Assembly: GCA_964586775.1 (NCBI GenBank)
Contig: CAZPJD010000056.1
Coordinates: 1 to 27,334, forward strand
Reading direction: 5' to 3'
From: JADLEX01 sp964586775
Lineage (GTDB): Bacteria; Lernaellota; Lernaellaia; JACKCT01
Length of the DNA: 27,334 nt
This document shows positions 1-7,563 of this stretch, one piece after another (position 1 is the first letter of the stretch; the number at the start of each line of letters is the position of its first letter). Under the pieces are notes generated by a model, which saw only the letters and a list, made by a program, of their open reading frames with translations, did not search any database and was not told the DNA's origin. The position numbers and the translations under genes were made by a program.

Positions 1-915
1 GCCGTCGCTCGCCTCGGCGTCGGTGGTCGCCTGGAACGCGAACTCGAGCATCTCGCCCTCGCGGATGTCGCCGTACGCCGCGGACGACCCGCCCGAGGTG
101 AACGCCCAGCGGATGCCGACATCGCCGAGGTCGCCGGGCAGCAGCTCGTAGGCCCACGTCCCCCAGTGCAGCGCGTCGGGAACGTGAACCGCGTCGATCG
201 CGTACGCCTCGCTCGGCATGTAGAGATCGACGCTCGCGATCCACCGCTGAATCGGGCCGGGCGTGGTGGTGTTCGCGACGATGAACTCGAAGTCGTAGAG
301 CTGCGATCCCGCAAGCAACACCGGATTCGTGAATTCGAGCGTCGCCGAAAAATCGCCCCCCGTGTCGTCGTCCGCATCATCGTCGGCATCGTCGTCCACG
401 TCGTCGTCCGCGTCATCATCTGTATCGTCGTCGGTCGGTTCGCAGATTTCGTACGTGAACGACGCATTCATCTCGTGCGGCGGGGTCGGCGAGGCCACGT
501 CGCCCTCGATGACCACGTTGATCTGGTCTTCATTCGGGTTCACGGGCGTCGCGCGAAACGAGAAAACCGCCGTCTCGCCGTCGGCGAGTCCGCCGCCGGG
601 GCCGGACGTGCGGTTGAAAACCCACTGCACACCGTTGCCGTTGGGATAGGGCGTGGCCGTCCACGAGCCGGAGATCGACTGCGGCGGCGGCGAATAGATG
701 GTGCCCAGCTCCCATGAGTCGCCGAACGAAACATCCACGAAACGCAGCGTCTCGCCGTCGGGCGAATCGTACGCGACCGAGATTTCGAAGAGCGCCTCTT
801 CGCCGCCCTCGATGCAATCGGGGCCGGGCGCGGAGATGACGGTTCCCCCGCCGATGGCGGCAATGAACACGCACGGAATCAGCAGCGCGAAGACCACCAC
901 CCACAGCCGACGCAT
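1..915 (-). CDS. Exported protein with Asp-rich linker, C-terminus cut by window edge
   Basis: An open frame runs from an ATG at 915 to the window edge without a stop (305 residues seen). The ATG is preceded by a GGGGGGAG ribosome-binding site. The first 25 or so residues form a signal peptide: MRRLW followed by a hydrophobic stretch ending in small residues. Two beta-rich, cohesin- or Ig-like segments follow, roughly residues 28-155 and 190-305. They have similar phrases (GETAVFSFRAT and GEMLEFAFQAT), so they may be internal repeats. They are joined by an Asp-rich linker at about residues 161-184. The protein is probably secreted or surface-exposed. No catalytic motif is visible, so the function is unknown. 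A promoter-like pair lies upstream at 946-975. Confidence 0.8.
   Translation of the reverse strand, partial: MRRLWVVVFALLIPCVFIAAIGGGTVISAPGPDCIEGGEEALFEISVAYDSPDGETLRFVDVSFGDSWELGTIYSPPPQSISGSWTATPYPNGNGVQWVFNRTSGPGGGLADGETAVFSFRATPVNPNEDQINVVIEGDVASPTPPHEMNASFTYEICEPTDDDTDDDADDDVDDDADDDADDDTGGDFSATLEFTNPVLLAGSQLYDFEFIVANTTTPGPIQRWIASVDLYMPSEAYAIDAVHVPDALHWGTWAYELLPGDLGDVGIRWAFTSGGSSAAYGDIREGEMLEFAFQATTDAEASDG
361..435 (-). repeat. Asp-rich DDDT/DDDA codon repeat (linker)
   Basis: GAC/GAT triplets separated by single Ala, Val or Thr codons encode a low-complexity acidic linker inside the exported protein 1-915. The same style of linker occurs at 7636-7797 and 16954-17079. Confidence 0.85.
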
Positions 916-945
916 TTTTCGCTCCCCCCGAAATTGGAATGCCCG

Positions 946-975
946 ATCATAACTTGGGCGATCGCGCCGACACAA
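946..975 (-). promoter_or_regulatory. Candidate sigma70-type promoter for the exported protein
   Basis: On the minus strand a TTGTGT box (975-970) is followed after 18 bases by TATGAT (951-946), a five-of-six match to the -10 consensus. Transcription would start near 939, about 24 bases before the ATG at 915. The -35 box is weak, so this is a prediction only. Confidence 0.4.
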
Positions 976-1006
976 GCAAAATCGACATCATCGTCGGGAA
1001 GGGCGA

Positions 1007-2527
1007 TTACGGAGCTGGAACGGCATTCCTGGGCCGTTTTGCGCGCGGCGGGCACAAAGGGTCGTCCGGCGCGCGCGGCAGCAGGATGCGTTCGGGGTAT
1101 TCCTTCGAGGGCGAGTAGCACCGGTCGATGGCGTGGTGAACGATCTCGGGCTGGAGCTGCGACAGGTGATCCTTGAGCACCACGCCATAGCGGCGCGTCA
1201 GCACCGCGCGCAGCACCAGCGCGTTTTGCTCCTCCATGTCCTCGGGCAGCAGAATCCCCGCGCGGTAGTGAATGAATCGGCCGACGATCGGCCGGAACGT
1301 GCCGTAGCCGTACACGTTGTCGATCACCGGCGAATCGGGCGGCGCGTGATCCAGCACGTAGCGGAACTCGGCCATCTGCGTATCGCGGTTCGTCAGGTCG
1401 GCCATCGTCAGAAACTGCGGCGGAATGAGCGCGGCGACGAGCCACGGCAAGGCGCGGCGGCGCGGCATGGCAACCACGAGGCGCGCCGTGAACATCGCCG
1501 CGAACGCGAGGCCGACGAGATACATGTGCGGCACGGCGAAGCTCATGAGCGCAAGCGGCGCAAGCCCCGCCACGAGCATCCGCCCGGAGGCGACATCGAC
1601 CAGGCGGTCGGCATCGGCCCCGGGCTCGCTCCACCACCGCGCGCGCGCCGCGCCGATCACGCCGCCGAAGACGGTGAACGCGTGCCCGACGAAGAACACG
1701 GCGACGAGCACCCAGTGCTGCGGTTTCATCAGGTAAGGATCGAGGTGGCCGAAGCTTTGTGTCACCACGGCGTCGACGGCGTCGAGATGGACGACGCCGG
1801 TGGCGACGAGCAGCGCGACGAAGATGACATACGGCGAAACGACGAGCAGGCCGAAAACCGCCATGTCGATGACGCGGCGGCGAAACGTCGCGCCGAAACG
1901 CGCGTGACGCAGGTGCTCGAACCCCATCGCGATGACGAGGGCGTACAGGCCGTTCTTGAGCGTGAAGAGCGTCGAGAGGCCGAGGATCGCCCCCGCGCCG
2001 AAAAACCGCGCGGGCTTCCACTCGGGATCGTCCGCCGCGCGAAACCACAGCAGCGTGACGACGAAAAGGAGCGGCAGCGTGATCGTGTCGGGCCGCGCCT
2101 CGCCCAGCGACTGCACCGCCCAGGGCGACGCGACAAAGAGCGTCGTGGCGACCAGCGCTCCGATCGTGCCCGCCATGCGTCGGGCGGTGGCGAACACCAG
2201 CGCGACGGTCGCGAGAACGAAGGGCAATATCGCGACTCGCACCGCGCCCAGCACCTCGGGCCGCTCGCCGATGATGCGATAGATCGGCCAAATGAGCAGA
2301 TTGAAGAGCGGCGTGTGCGAATGCAGGTAATCGCGATAGGGAATCACGCCCCGGTCGTATAACCAGAGCATTTGGATATTCTCGAACTCGTCGACGTTAA
2401 ATCGTCCGGAAAGGACGAACGACACGAGACGCGCGAGCGCGGCGGCGAGGACGGCGCCGAGGAGCCCGACGACGACGCGGCGCGTGACGGGTCCGGCCTC
2501 GGTCCACGGCGGCCTCGCGTTGGGCAT
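1007..2527 (-). CDS. GT-C family membrane glycosyltransferase (GT39/PMT-like)
   Basis: This is a polytopic inner-membrane protein of about 506 residues. Many hydrophobic helices alternate with short charged loops. After the first helix there is an acidic loop, NVDEFENIQ, followed by YRDYLHSHTPLFNLL. This matches the layout of GT-C enzymes, which use a polyprenyl-phosphate sugar and carry an acidic catalytic motif in the first periplasmic loop. The last 130 or so residues are hydrophilic. The acceptor and sugar cannot be told from the sequence. The open frame extends upstream into the divergent ATPase gene, so the start must be internal. I chose ATG 2527. A TTG at 2536 lies closer to the GGGAG ribosome-binding site and is an alternative. 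Confidence 0.8.
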   Translation of the reverse strand: MPNARPPWTEAGPVTRRVVVGLLGAVLAAALARLVSFVLSGRFNVDEFENIQMLWLYDRGVIPYRDYLHSHTPLFNLLIWPIYRIIGERPEVLGAVRVAILPFVLATVALVFATARRMAGTIGALVATTLFVASPWAVQSLGEARPDTITLPLLFVVTLLWFRAADDPEWKPARFFGAGAILGLSTLFTLKNGLYALVIAMGFEHLRHARFGATFRRRVIDMAVFGLLVVSPYVIFVALLVATGVVHLDAVDAVVTQSFGHLDPYLMKPQHWVLVAVFFVGHAFTVFGGVIGAARARWWSEPGADADRLVDVASGRMLVAGLAPLALMSFAVPHMYLVGLAFAAMFTARLVVAMPRRRALPWLVAALIPPQFLTMADLTNRDTQMAEFRYVLDHAPPDSPVIDNVYGYGTFRPIVGRFIHYRAGILLPEDMEEQNALVLRAVLTRRYGVVLKDHLSQLQPEIVHHAIDRCYSPSKEYPERILLPRAPDDPLCPPRAKRPRNAVPAP

Positions 2528-2645
2528 TTCGGGCAACGTCGTCTCCCTTCGGATCGCCCTACCAAAAACCAAAATGGAAAAACCAACAAGGCCGCGCGGC
2601 GGCTTCGCGCGTTTTTCGGTTATTTTTGCGTTCGCACATTTTTTA

Positions 2646-2674
2646 TTGTTCGGGGGAAAATCTGCCGATAAGAT
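2646..2674 (+). promoter_or_regulatory. Candidate promoter for the ATPase/WYL operon
   Basis: TTGTTC at 2646-2651 is followed after 17 bases by TAAGAT at 2669-2674, in the AT-richest part of the divergent intergenic region. Transcription would start near 2681. This argues against an in-frame ATG at 2673 as the start of the ATPase. Confidence 0.4.
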
Positions 2675-2729
2675 GCGCGGGCTTTCCAATCGAGAGACGC
2701 TGGGCGTGTGCGTTCGGCGTGATGATGGG

Positions 2730-3878
2730 GTGAGTGACGTGGGCGATCGTGCCGACACGCGGTCGATTTCGGGCGGGAGCGCCGATGGGGCTGCCGCGCG
2801 CGCATGGAACGCCGGGGCGGCCGGCGCGGCGCGCATGAAGCTCGTCGAGACGCCCGCGCCCAAACCCGAGCCCGCCAAAACGGCGCGCATCATCGCGGTC
2901 GCCGGGGCCAAGGGGGGCGTCGGCAAGTCGGTGCTGGCGTCATCGGTCGCCATCGCTCTCGCGGCGGCGGGGCGACGGGTCGTAGCGATCGACCTCGATC
3001 TGGGCGCGGCCAACCTGCACCTCATGACGGGCATCAAGCGTCCCGCCAGGACGCTCGACGACTTTTTCGCCTCGCGGACGGCTTCGCTCGCCGAGTGCGC
3101 CGTTCCCACCGCGTTTCCCGGCCTGCGCCTCGTCGCGGGCGACGGCGCGCGCCTGGGCGCGGCCAATCCCGCGCACCAGACCAAAATGCGCCTGATCCGG
3201 CACCTTCGCGATCTGGACGCCGACGTGATCGTGTGCGACCTGGGCGCGGGCACGGGCTACAACACCCTCGACTTCTGGCTCATGGCCGGCGAGCGATTCG
3301 TCGTCACCACCACCGAGCCCCCCGCGATCCTCGACGCCTATGCGATGATCAAGACGTCGCTCTACCGCTACCTGCTCATGCGGCTCAAATCGCAGCCCGA
3401 CCGGCCCGAGTGTTTCGACGAGATCGAGGCGTATCTGCACGGGCGTTCCGAGCCGGCCGTCGCCGCGCTCAGCCTGCGGGGTTTTTTGGCGAAGCTGCGC
3501 GAGCGCGACGGCGTCATTGCGGGCAAGATGCGCACGTGGGTCGAATCGTTTGCGATCGAGCTCGTGCTCAACCAATCGCACGGCGAGGCCGATCTCGCCC
3601 TGCTCGGGCGACTCACCGATCTCGCCGCCGGCAACCTCGGCCTGACGCCTCCCACCGTGACGCGCCTGCCGCGCGAGGCCACGCTGCCCAACTCTATCGC
3701 GCGGCTCGTGCCCTTCGTCGCGTCGCGACCCGAGAGCCCTTATGCGTGGGCGATCGCCGATCTCGTGGCCCGGATCACGGGCCCCAATCGCGACGACGGC
3801 GCGCGGCGCATCCTCGCCGCCCTCGCGGTGAACGCGGGCGCCGCCGCCGAGCGCATCCGCACGCAGATCTTCGACTGA
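2730..3878 (+). CDS. MinD/ParA/FlhG-like P-loop ATPase
   Basis: A deviant Walker A motif, AKGGVGKS, lies about 25 residues after the methionine at 2835. It is followed by the switch-like DLDLGAANLHLMTG and by VIVCDLGAG, the Walker B-type strand. This is the SIMIBI MinD/ParA class, which forms ATP-dependent dimers in positioning or regulation. The DLDLGAANLH form is closest to FlhG/MinD-like members. The C-terminal half is not a known partner domain to my eye. No amphipathic MinD-type tail is evident. The start is uncertain: GTG 2730 (chosen), GTG 2739 behind GGGGTGAG, and ATG 2835 without a clear ribosome-binding site are all in frame. The gene is followed after 20 bases by the WYL regulator, so they are probably co-transcribed. 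Confidence 0.8.
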   Translation: MSDVGDRADTRSISGGSADGAAARAWNAGAAGAARMKLVETPAPKPEPAKTARIIAVAGAKGGVGKSVLASSVAIALAAAGRRVVAIDLDLGAANLHLMTGIKRPARTLDDFFASRTASLAECAVPTAFPGLRLVAGDGARLGAANPAHQTKMRLIRHLRDLDADVIVCDLGAGTGYNTLDFWLMAGERFVVTTTEPPAILDAYAMIKTSLYRYLLMRLKSQPDRPECFDEIEAYLHGRSEPAVAALSLRGFLAKLRERDGVIAGKMRTWVESFAIELVLNQSHGEADLALLGRLTDLAAGNLGLTPPTVTRLPREATLPNSIARLVPFVASRPESPYAWAIADLVARITGPNRDDGARRILAALAVNAGAAAERIRTQIFD

Positions 3879-3898
3879 CGAAAACAAAGGGGGTCGCC

Positions 3899-4942
3899 GT
3901 GGCCGATCATCCCGGACGCAACAATCAGATCGTGCGTCAGTGGAGTATTCTGATGCGCCTCGCGGCCAACAGCCGTTCGGGCATCGGGGTGTCGGTCAAG
4001 GAGCTTCAGGACGAGTACGGCGTCACGCGACGCACGATCGAGCGCGACATCGAGGGCCTCGCCGAGGCGGGCTTTCCGATCCTGCTGCTGCGCCAGGAAG
4101 GTCAGCTCAAGTTCTGGGGGCTCACGCAGCCCGCGCCGAATCTGCCGCCCTTTCCCCTCGATCAAGACGAGCTGATCGCGGTCTATCTGGCGGCCGGATT
4201 GCTCGAATTCTTTGAAGGCACGCCCTATCAGGAGGGCATGGACCGCGTGCGCACCAAGATCGCGGCGACGCTGCCACCCCGGGTGCTGGCCCGGCTCGAC
4301 GACATCCGCGATCATTTTCTGCCCATGCGGCGTCAACGCGCGACCTACGCCGCCGGGCGCGAGATCGTCGCCGCGCTCAACCGGGCGCTGCTCACGCAGC
4401 ATCAGTGCCGCATCGTCTATCACGCGCCGTCACGGGCCGAGGCGCGCGAGCACGTGGTGCGTCCGTGCGGCATTATCGTGCACCGGCAGATCCTGTACCT
4501 CGCGGCGCTGGTCGGCGATCGGACGGATCCGACGATCTTCGCCGTCGCGCGCATTCGCTCGATCGAGGTGCTCGACGCCCAGTTCACGATGCCCGACGAT
4601 TGGTCGCTCGCGCGTTATGTGGACCCGCACTTCGGCATCTGGAAGGGCGCGCCCACGAAGATCGCCCTGCGCTTCGCGCCGCACGCCGCGCATATTCCCG
4701 AGGAGATCGAGTTCCACCCCACGCAGAAGACCACGAAGAACGACGACGGCTCGGTGGACGTGGAGATGACCGTCGGCGGGCTGAACGAGGTCGTGTGGTG
4801 GGTGCTCTCGTACGCCGACGCCGTGCGCGTGCTGCGCCCGAAGGAACTGGCGAACCGGGTGCGCGACACGGCGCGGGCCGTCGCCGCCTTGTACGACGAC
4901 GCCAAACACAGTAAACCCGCGCCACGCCGAAAGAAGGCCTGA
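3899..4942 (+). CDS. WYL-domain transcriptional regulator (HTH-WYL-WCX)
   Basis: The protein has about 347 residues. The N-terminal 65 residues form a DeoR/HTH_11-type winged helix (VSVKELQDEYGVTRRTIERD). The central part, around residues 175-225, fits a WYL ligand-sensing domain, with the signature present as LYL in place of WYL. The C-terminus, around residues 245-330, resembles the WCX extension (GGLNEVVWWVLSYADAVRVL). Such proteins usually bind DNA and respond to nucleic-acid or nucleotide ligands. I infer a repressor or activator role. The GTG start at 3899 follows AAAGGGGG with good spacing; the upstream open frame is a shadow of the ATPase gene. It is the second gene of a two-gene operon. 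Confidence 0.88.
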   Translation: MADHPGRNNQIVRQWSILMRLAANSRSGIGVSVKELQDEYGVTRRTIERDIEGLAEAGFPILLLRQEGQLKFWGLTQPAPNLPPFPLDQDELIAVYLAAGLLEFFEGTPYQEGMDRVRTKIAATLPPRVLARLDDIRDHFLPMRRQRATYAAGREIVAALNRALLTQHQCRIVYHAPSRAEAREHVVRPCGIIVHRQILYLAALVGDRTDPTIFAVARIRSIEVLDAQFTMPDDWSLARYVDPHFGIWKGAPTKIALRFAPHAAHIPEEIEFHPTQKTTKNDDGSVDVEMTVGGLNEVVWWVLSYADAVRVLRPKELANRVRDTARAVAALYDDAKHSKPAPRRKKA

Positions 4943-5007
4943 GCCGATCGGCGCGCCAGCCCGAACGGCCTGACGTCGCGGAAAATCCCTTCGCGGGTCT
5001 TTTTTCC

Positions 5008-5037
5008 TTGATCCCGACCGGATCGGTAGACTATCAT
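5008..5037 (+). promoter_or_regulatory. Promoter for the amidohydrolase-like gene
   Basis: TTGATC (5008-5013) and TATCAT (5032-5037) are 18 bases apart and match the sigma70 boxes at four and five of six positions. The start would lie near 5044, leaving a leader of about 42 bases before ATG 5086. Confidence 0.5.
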
Positions 5038-5085
5038 CCTCCGCGTCTGTTTCCCGACAGTTCTTTTTGATTGAGGGGGACCCCC

Positions 5086-5901
5086 ATGGAGATCCTGGAT
5101 TTCCGCGTTCGTCCGCGGACCGAGTGGTACTACAAAGATCTTTACCCCACGCCGATTCCCGAGTTCCGCCGCTACGTCGAGATCTATCACACGCAGCACC
5201 TCATCACGATCAAGAGCTTCGAGGACTCCATCGCCGACATGCGCGCGGCGGGCGTGACGAAGGGCGTCATCTTCTCGGGCGACGCCGGCGGCAACCAGAT
5301 CGTCGCCGACACGTGTCGCCAGTATCCGGACGCCTACGTGGGTCTCGCGGGGGCCAAGGTCGACAAGGGGATTCGGGACTGCGTTGAAACGCTGCGGCAC
5401 GCGTTCGACGATCTCGGCCTCGCCGGCTGGAACATGGGGCCGTACCTGACGGGCGTCTACGCCGAGGACCGGCGCAACTACCCCGGTTACGCGCTGTGCG
5501 AAGAAAAAAAGAAGTGCGTCGTCATTCACAGCAGCGTGCACTACAACCCCGGAAAGGCGATCGACTTCGGCGATCCGCGGCACATCGATCAGGTGGCGGT
5601 CGATTTCCCCGGCCTCAAGCTGGTGATGGCGCACGCGGGCTACGGTTTCGGCGAGCTGGGGCTCATGGTCGCCAACCGCCACGACAACATGTTCGTCGAT
5701 TTCACCGGGCTTCACCCTCGATATCTGCCGCCGCAGGCGATCACGATGATCAACGGCCCCCTGAAGCGAAAGGCGATCTTCGGAACGAACTTCCCCTGCC
5801 TCGACTTCGGCATCGTCGAGGAATGGATGAAGCTCCTGAAGGACGACGCGAAGCCGTACTTCCTCTACAAGAACGCGGCCCGCGCCCTCGGCCTCGAATA
5901 A
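5086..5901 (+). CDS. Amidohydrolase-2 (ACMSD-like fold) family protein lacking the HxH motif
   Basis: The 271-residue protein has the layout of the amidohydrolase-2 TIM barrel: a first strand near residues 3-10, VVIHSS at 145-150, VMAHAGYGF around 181-189 and FGTNFPCLDF around 232-241. In metal-dependent members the first strand carries HxH and the GTD-F segment a catalytic Asp. Here these are DFRVRP (Arg7, Arg9) and GTNFP (Asn235), while His148 and His183 remain. It may therefore bind metal differently or not at all. Other DFRVRP-type proteins exist, so this is a recognisable subfamily rather than a broken gene. ATG 5086 follows GAGGGGG; that site is directly followed by CCCCC and could fold over it. 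The gene stands alone and ends at an intrinsic terminator. Confidence 0.8.
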   Translation: MEILDFRVRPRTEWYYKDLYPTPIPEFRRYVEIYHTQHLITIKSFEDSIADMRAAGVTKGVIFSGDAGGNQIVADTCRQYPDAYVGLAGAKVDKGIRDCVETLRHAFDDLGLAGWNMGPYLTGVYAEDRRNYPGYALCEEKKKCVVIHSSVHYNPGKAIDFGDPRHIDQVAVDFPGLKLVMAHAGYGFGELGLMVANRHDNMFVDFTGLHPRYLPPQAITMINGPLKRKAIFGTNFPCLDFGIVEEWMKLLKDDAKPYFLYKNAARALGLE

Positions 5902-5916
5902 GGGCGCAAACACCGA

Positions 5917-5966
5917 CCGGCGTCGCGGCGACAGGGCTTCACGCCTTGTCCGCGGCGCCGGTTTTT
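5917..5966 (+). terminator. Intrinsic terminator
   Basis: A long GC-rich inverted repeat lies 16 bases after the amidohydrolase-like stop codon. Its arms run from CCGGCG at 5917 to CGCCGG ending at 5961. The inner arms ACAGGGC and GCCTTGT close over a TTCAC loop. It is followed by TTTTT at 5962-5966. A few G-U pairs and a two-base bulge interrupt the stem. Confidence 0.75.
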
Positions 5967-5975
5967 CGTTACAGT
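5946..5975 (+). promoter_or_regulatory. Candidate promoter for the condensation-type gene
   Basis: TTGTCC (5946-5951) and TACAGT (5970-5975) are 18 bases apart, each a four-of-six match. The -35 box would lie inside the descending arm of the preceding terminator. Weak prediction. Confidence 0.3.
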
Positions 5976-6034
5976 GCCTTTCCCGAGTCGAAGAACAATT
6001 CGCGCGGCACAGGCCGCCTTGCCGGGAAGGCCCC

Positions 6035-7450
6035 ATGACCACGGACACCTACACGGCGGTCCTAGACCACTTTTCCGAATACGCCATGGCGGTGGAGTCG
6101 AAGGACTACCCGAAGACCGACTTCACGCAGATGCAGTTTCGAGGGCATATCGACCACGCGGCGATCGCCGAGGCCTACGACGTGGCGATCCGCGAGATCC
6201 CGGTCTTCAACTGCAATCTGACCGAGCGGCACAAGGGTTTGTTCTATTTGCCGGTATGGGTTTTCAACAACGAGGTCAAGAACCGACTCGTCATCGAGGA
6301 CTGTCGCCACATGGCCACCCTGCCGGGGCGGCCCTTCGAGCCGATGGAGTTTTCCACGCGCTTTCACTCGGAGCGCACGCGGCGGCGCATCGACGTGCGT
6401 CGCGAGTTTCCGTTCCGCTGCTACCTCGTGCGCGTGGCCGACGACCAGTACATCTTCTCGATCCTCTTTCATCACAGCGTCATGGACCCGGCCAAGGCGT
6501 ATCGCCTGGTGACGCGCATGCTCGAGGGCTATCACGAGCGCGTCAAAGGCGTGCGCCCCGAGTGGGCCGACTCGCTCGGCATGGCCGCGCTGGTGCGCAA
6601 GGAAGGCTTCGTCAAGCCGATTCCGCTGGGGCGTTTCGCGCGCGAGCAGGTCTACGACGTGCTCGTGAAGAACCCCGAAAAGAGCATCGCCAACATCCGC
6701 ACCAAGCGCATCCTGCCGGTCGCGGATTGCATGGGTCGCATCAGCATTCGTTACGTGCTCGACGACGAGAAGCTGCTGGCCGGGCTCACGGAACGCGCGC
6801 GGCGCAACGAGGCGACGGTGAACGACCTGATCTTCGCGTGCGCGCGCCGCGTCATCAGCCGGTGGAATGTCGAGCGCGGCGAAACCGTGGACAAGTTCCG
6901 CTTCATGCTCATCACGAGCCTGACGGGGCGCATGCCGCTCGGCGACAACACCGGCGCGGGCCTCGCGGGGCTCAACTTCGTCTCCGGCGGGCACAAGGAC
7001 GCGGACCTCGACACGCTCATCCGCTATTTCCGCGACGTGCGAAAGGACCAGCTCGGGCGCGGCATCGACGTGCAGTTCTACAACACACTGCGCCACATCG
7101 TGCAGACGACGCGGGTGCTGCCGCTCGAAAAGCGGCTCGCGCTGGTGCGTCGCATCATCGAGCGCATCGGATGCACGTTCTACCTCTCGAACCTCGGCAC
7201 GGTCTGGCCGCGCATCGAGAACGGGCGCCAGACGATGGACTCCGTCATTCTTGGCGCGGGCGATTTCGTCATCGACGACATCCACTCGTCGGCGTCGATC
7301 TCGCGCACGCTCGGCCTCGGCCTCACCACGCGCGTGCACAACCGGCGATTCTACATGAACTACGTGTGCGATCGTTTCCGTTTCGAGGACGCCGAGGCGC
7401 GCGAGCTCACCGACCGCGTCACGAACGAGTTCATCGCTTCGGCGGTCTGA
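6035..7450 (+). CDS. Stand-alone condensation-type acyltransferase (NRPS C-domain/WS-DGAT superfamily)
   Basis: The 471-residue protein contains HHSVMD at residues 146-151. This is the HHxxxD motif whose second His acts in acyl transfer in NRPS condensation domains, wax ester synthases and related CoA-dependent acyltransferases. The glycine usually found after the Asp is a proline here. The second half has the expected later elements: a floor-loop-like segment around residues 285-310 (TSLTGRMPLG) and FYLSNLGTVWP near 385. No adenylation or carrier domain is attached and none lies nearby, so it works as a separate enzyme on unknown acyl donor and acceptor. ATG 6035 follows GGGAAGG. No membrane segment or signal peptide is seen. 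Confidence 0.78.
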   Translation: MTTDTYTAVLDHFSEYAMAVESKDYPKTDFTQMQFRGHIDHAAIAEAYDVAIREIPVFNCNLTERHKGLFYLPVWVFNNEVKNRLVIEDCRHMATLPGRPFEPMEFSTRFHSERTRRRIDVRREFPFRCYLVRVADDQYIFSILFHHSVMDPAKAYRLVTRMLEGYHERVKGVRPEWADSLGMAALVRKEGFVKPIPLGRFAREQVYDVLVKNPEKSIANIRTKRILPVADCMGRISIRYVLDDEKLLAGLTERARRNEATVNDLIFACARRVISRWNVERGETVDKFRFMLITSLTGRMPLGDNTGAGLAGLNFVSGGHKDADLDTLIRYFRDVRKDQLGRGIDVQFYNTLRHIVQTTRVLPLEKRLALVRRIIERIGCTFYLSNLGTVWPRIENGRQTMDSVILGAGDFVIDDIHSSASISRTLGLGLTTRVHNRRFYMNYVCDRFRFEDAEARELTDRVTNEFIASAV

Positions 7451-7456
7451 TTTTCG

Positions 7457-7485
7457 TTGCCCGCGCGGCCGGTTGGGTGTACAAA
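7457..7485 (+). promoter_or_regulatory. Candidate promoter for the lipoprotein pair
   Basis: TTGCCC (7457-7462) is followed after 17 bases by TACAAA (7480-7485). Each box matches the consensus at four of six positions. The start would be near 7491, about 70 bases before ATG 7564. Confidence 0.35.
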
Positions 7486-7563
7486 TCTTCGCGCCCGGTC
7501 GGGCTTTGATTCGTCGCGCGTTCCGCGCGATCGCCGCCCGCCGCGGTACGCGAGGGAATTTTC

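Noticed and set aside
879..2291. Long minus-strand open frame (470 codons) overlapping the GT-C gene
   Set aside because: Its Arg/Ala-rich composition is that of a shifted frame of high-GC DNA. The frame ending at 1007 has helices and a GT-C motif.
4985..5006. Intrinsic terminator after the WYL gene
   Set aside because: A run of six T follows only a three-pair CCC/GGG stem, too weak to call.
4615..6048. Minus-strand open frame of 477 codons opposite the amidohydrolase-like gene
   Set aside because: It is an antisense shadow of 5086-5901 and the end of the WYL gene; no family features and no ribosome-binding logic.
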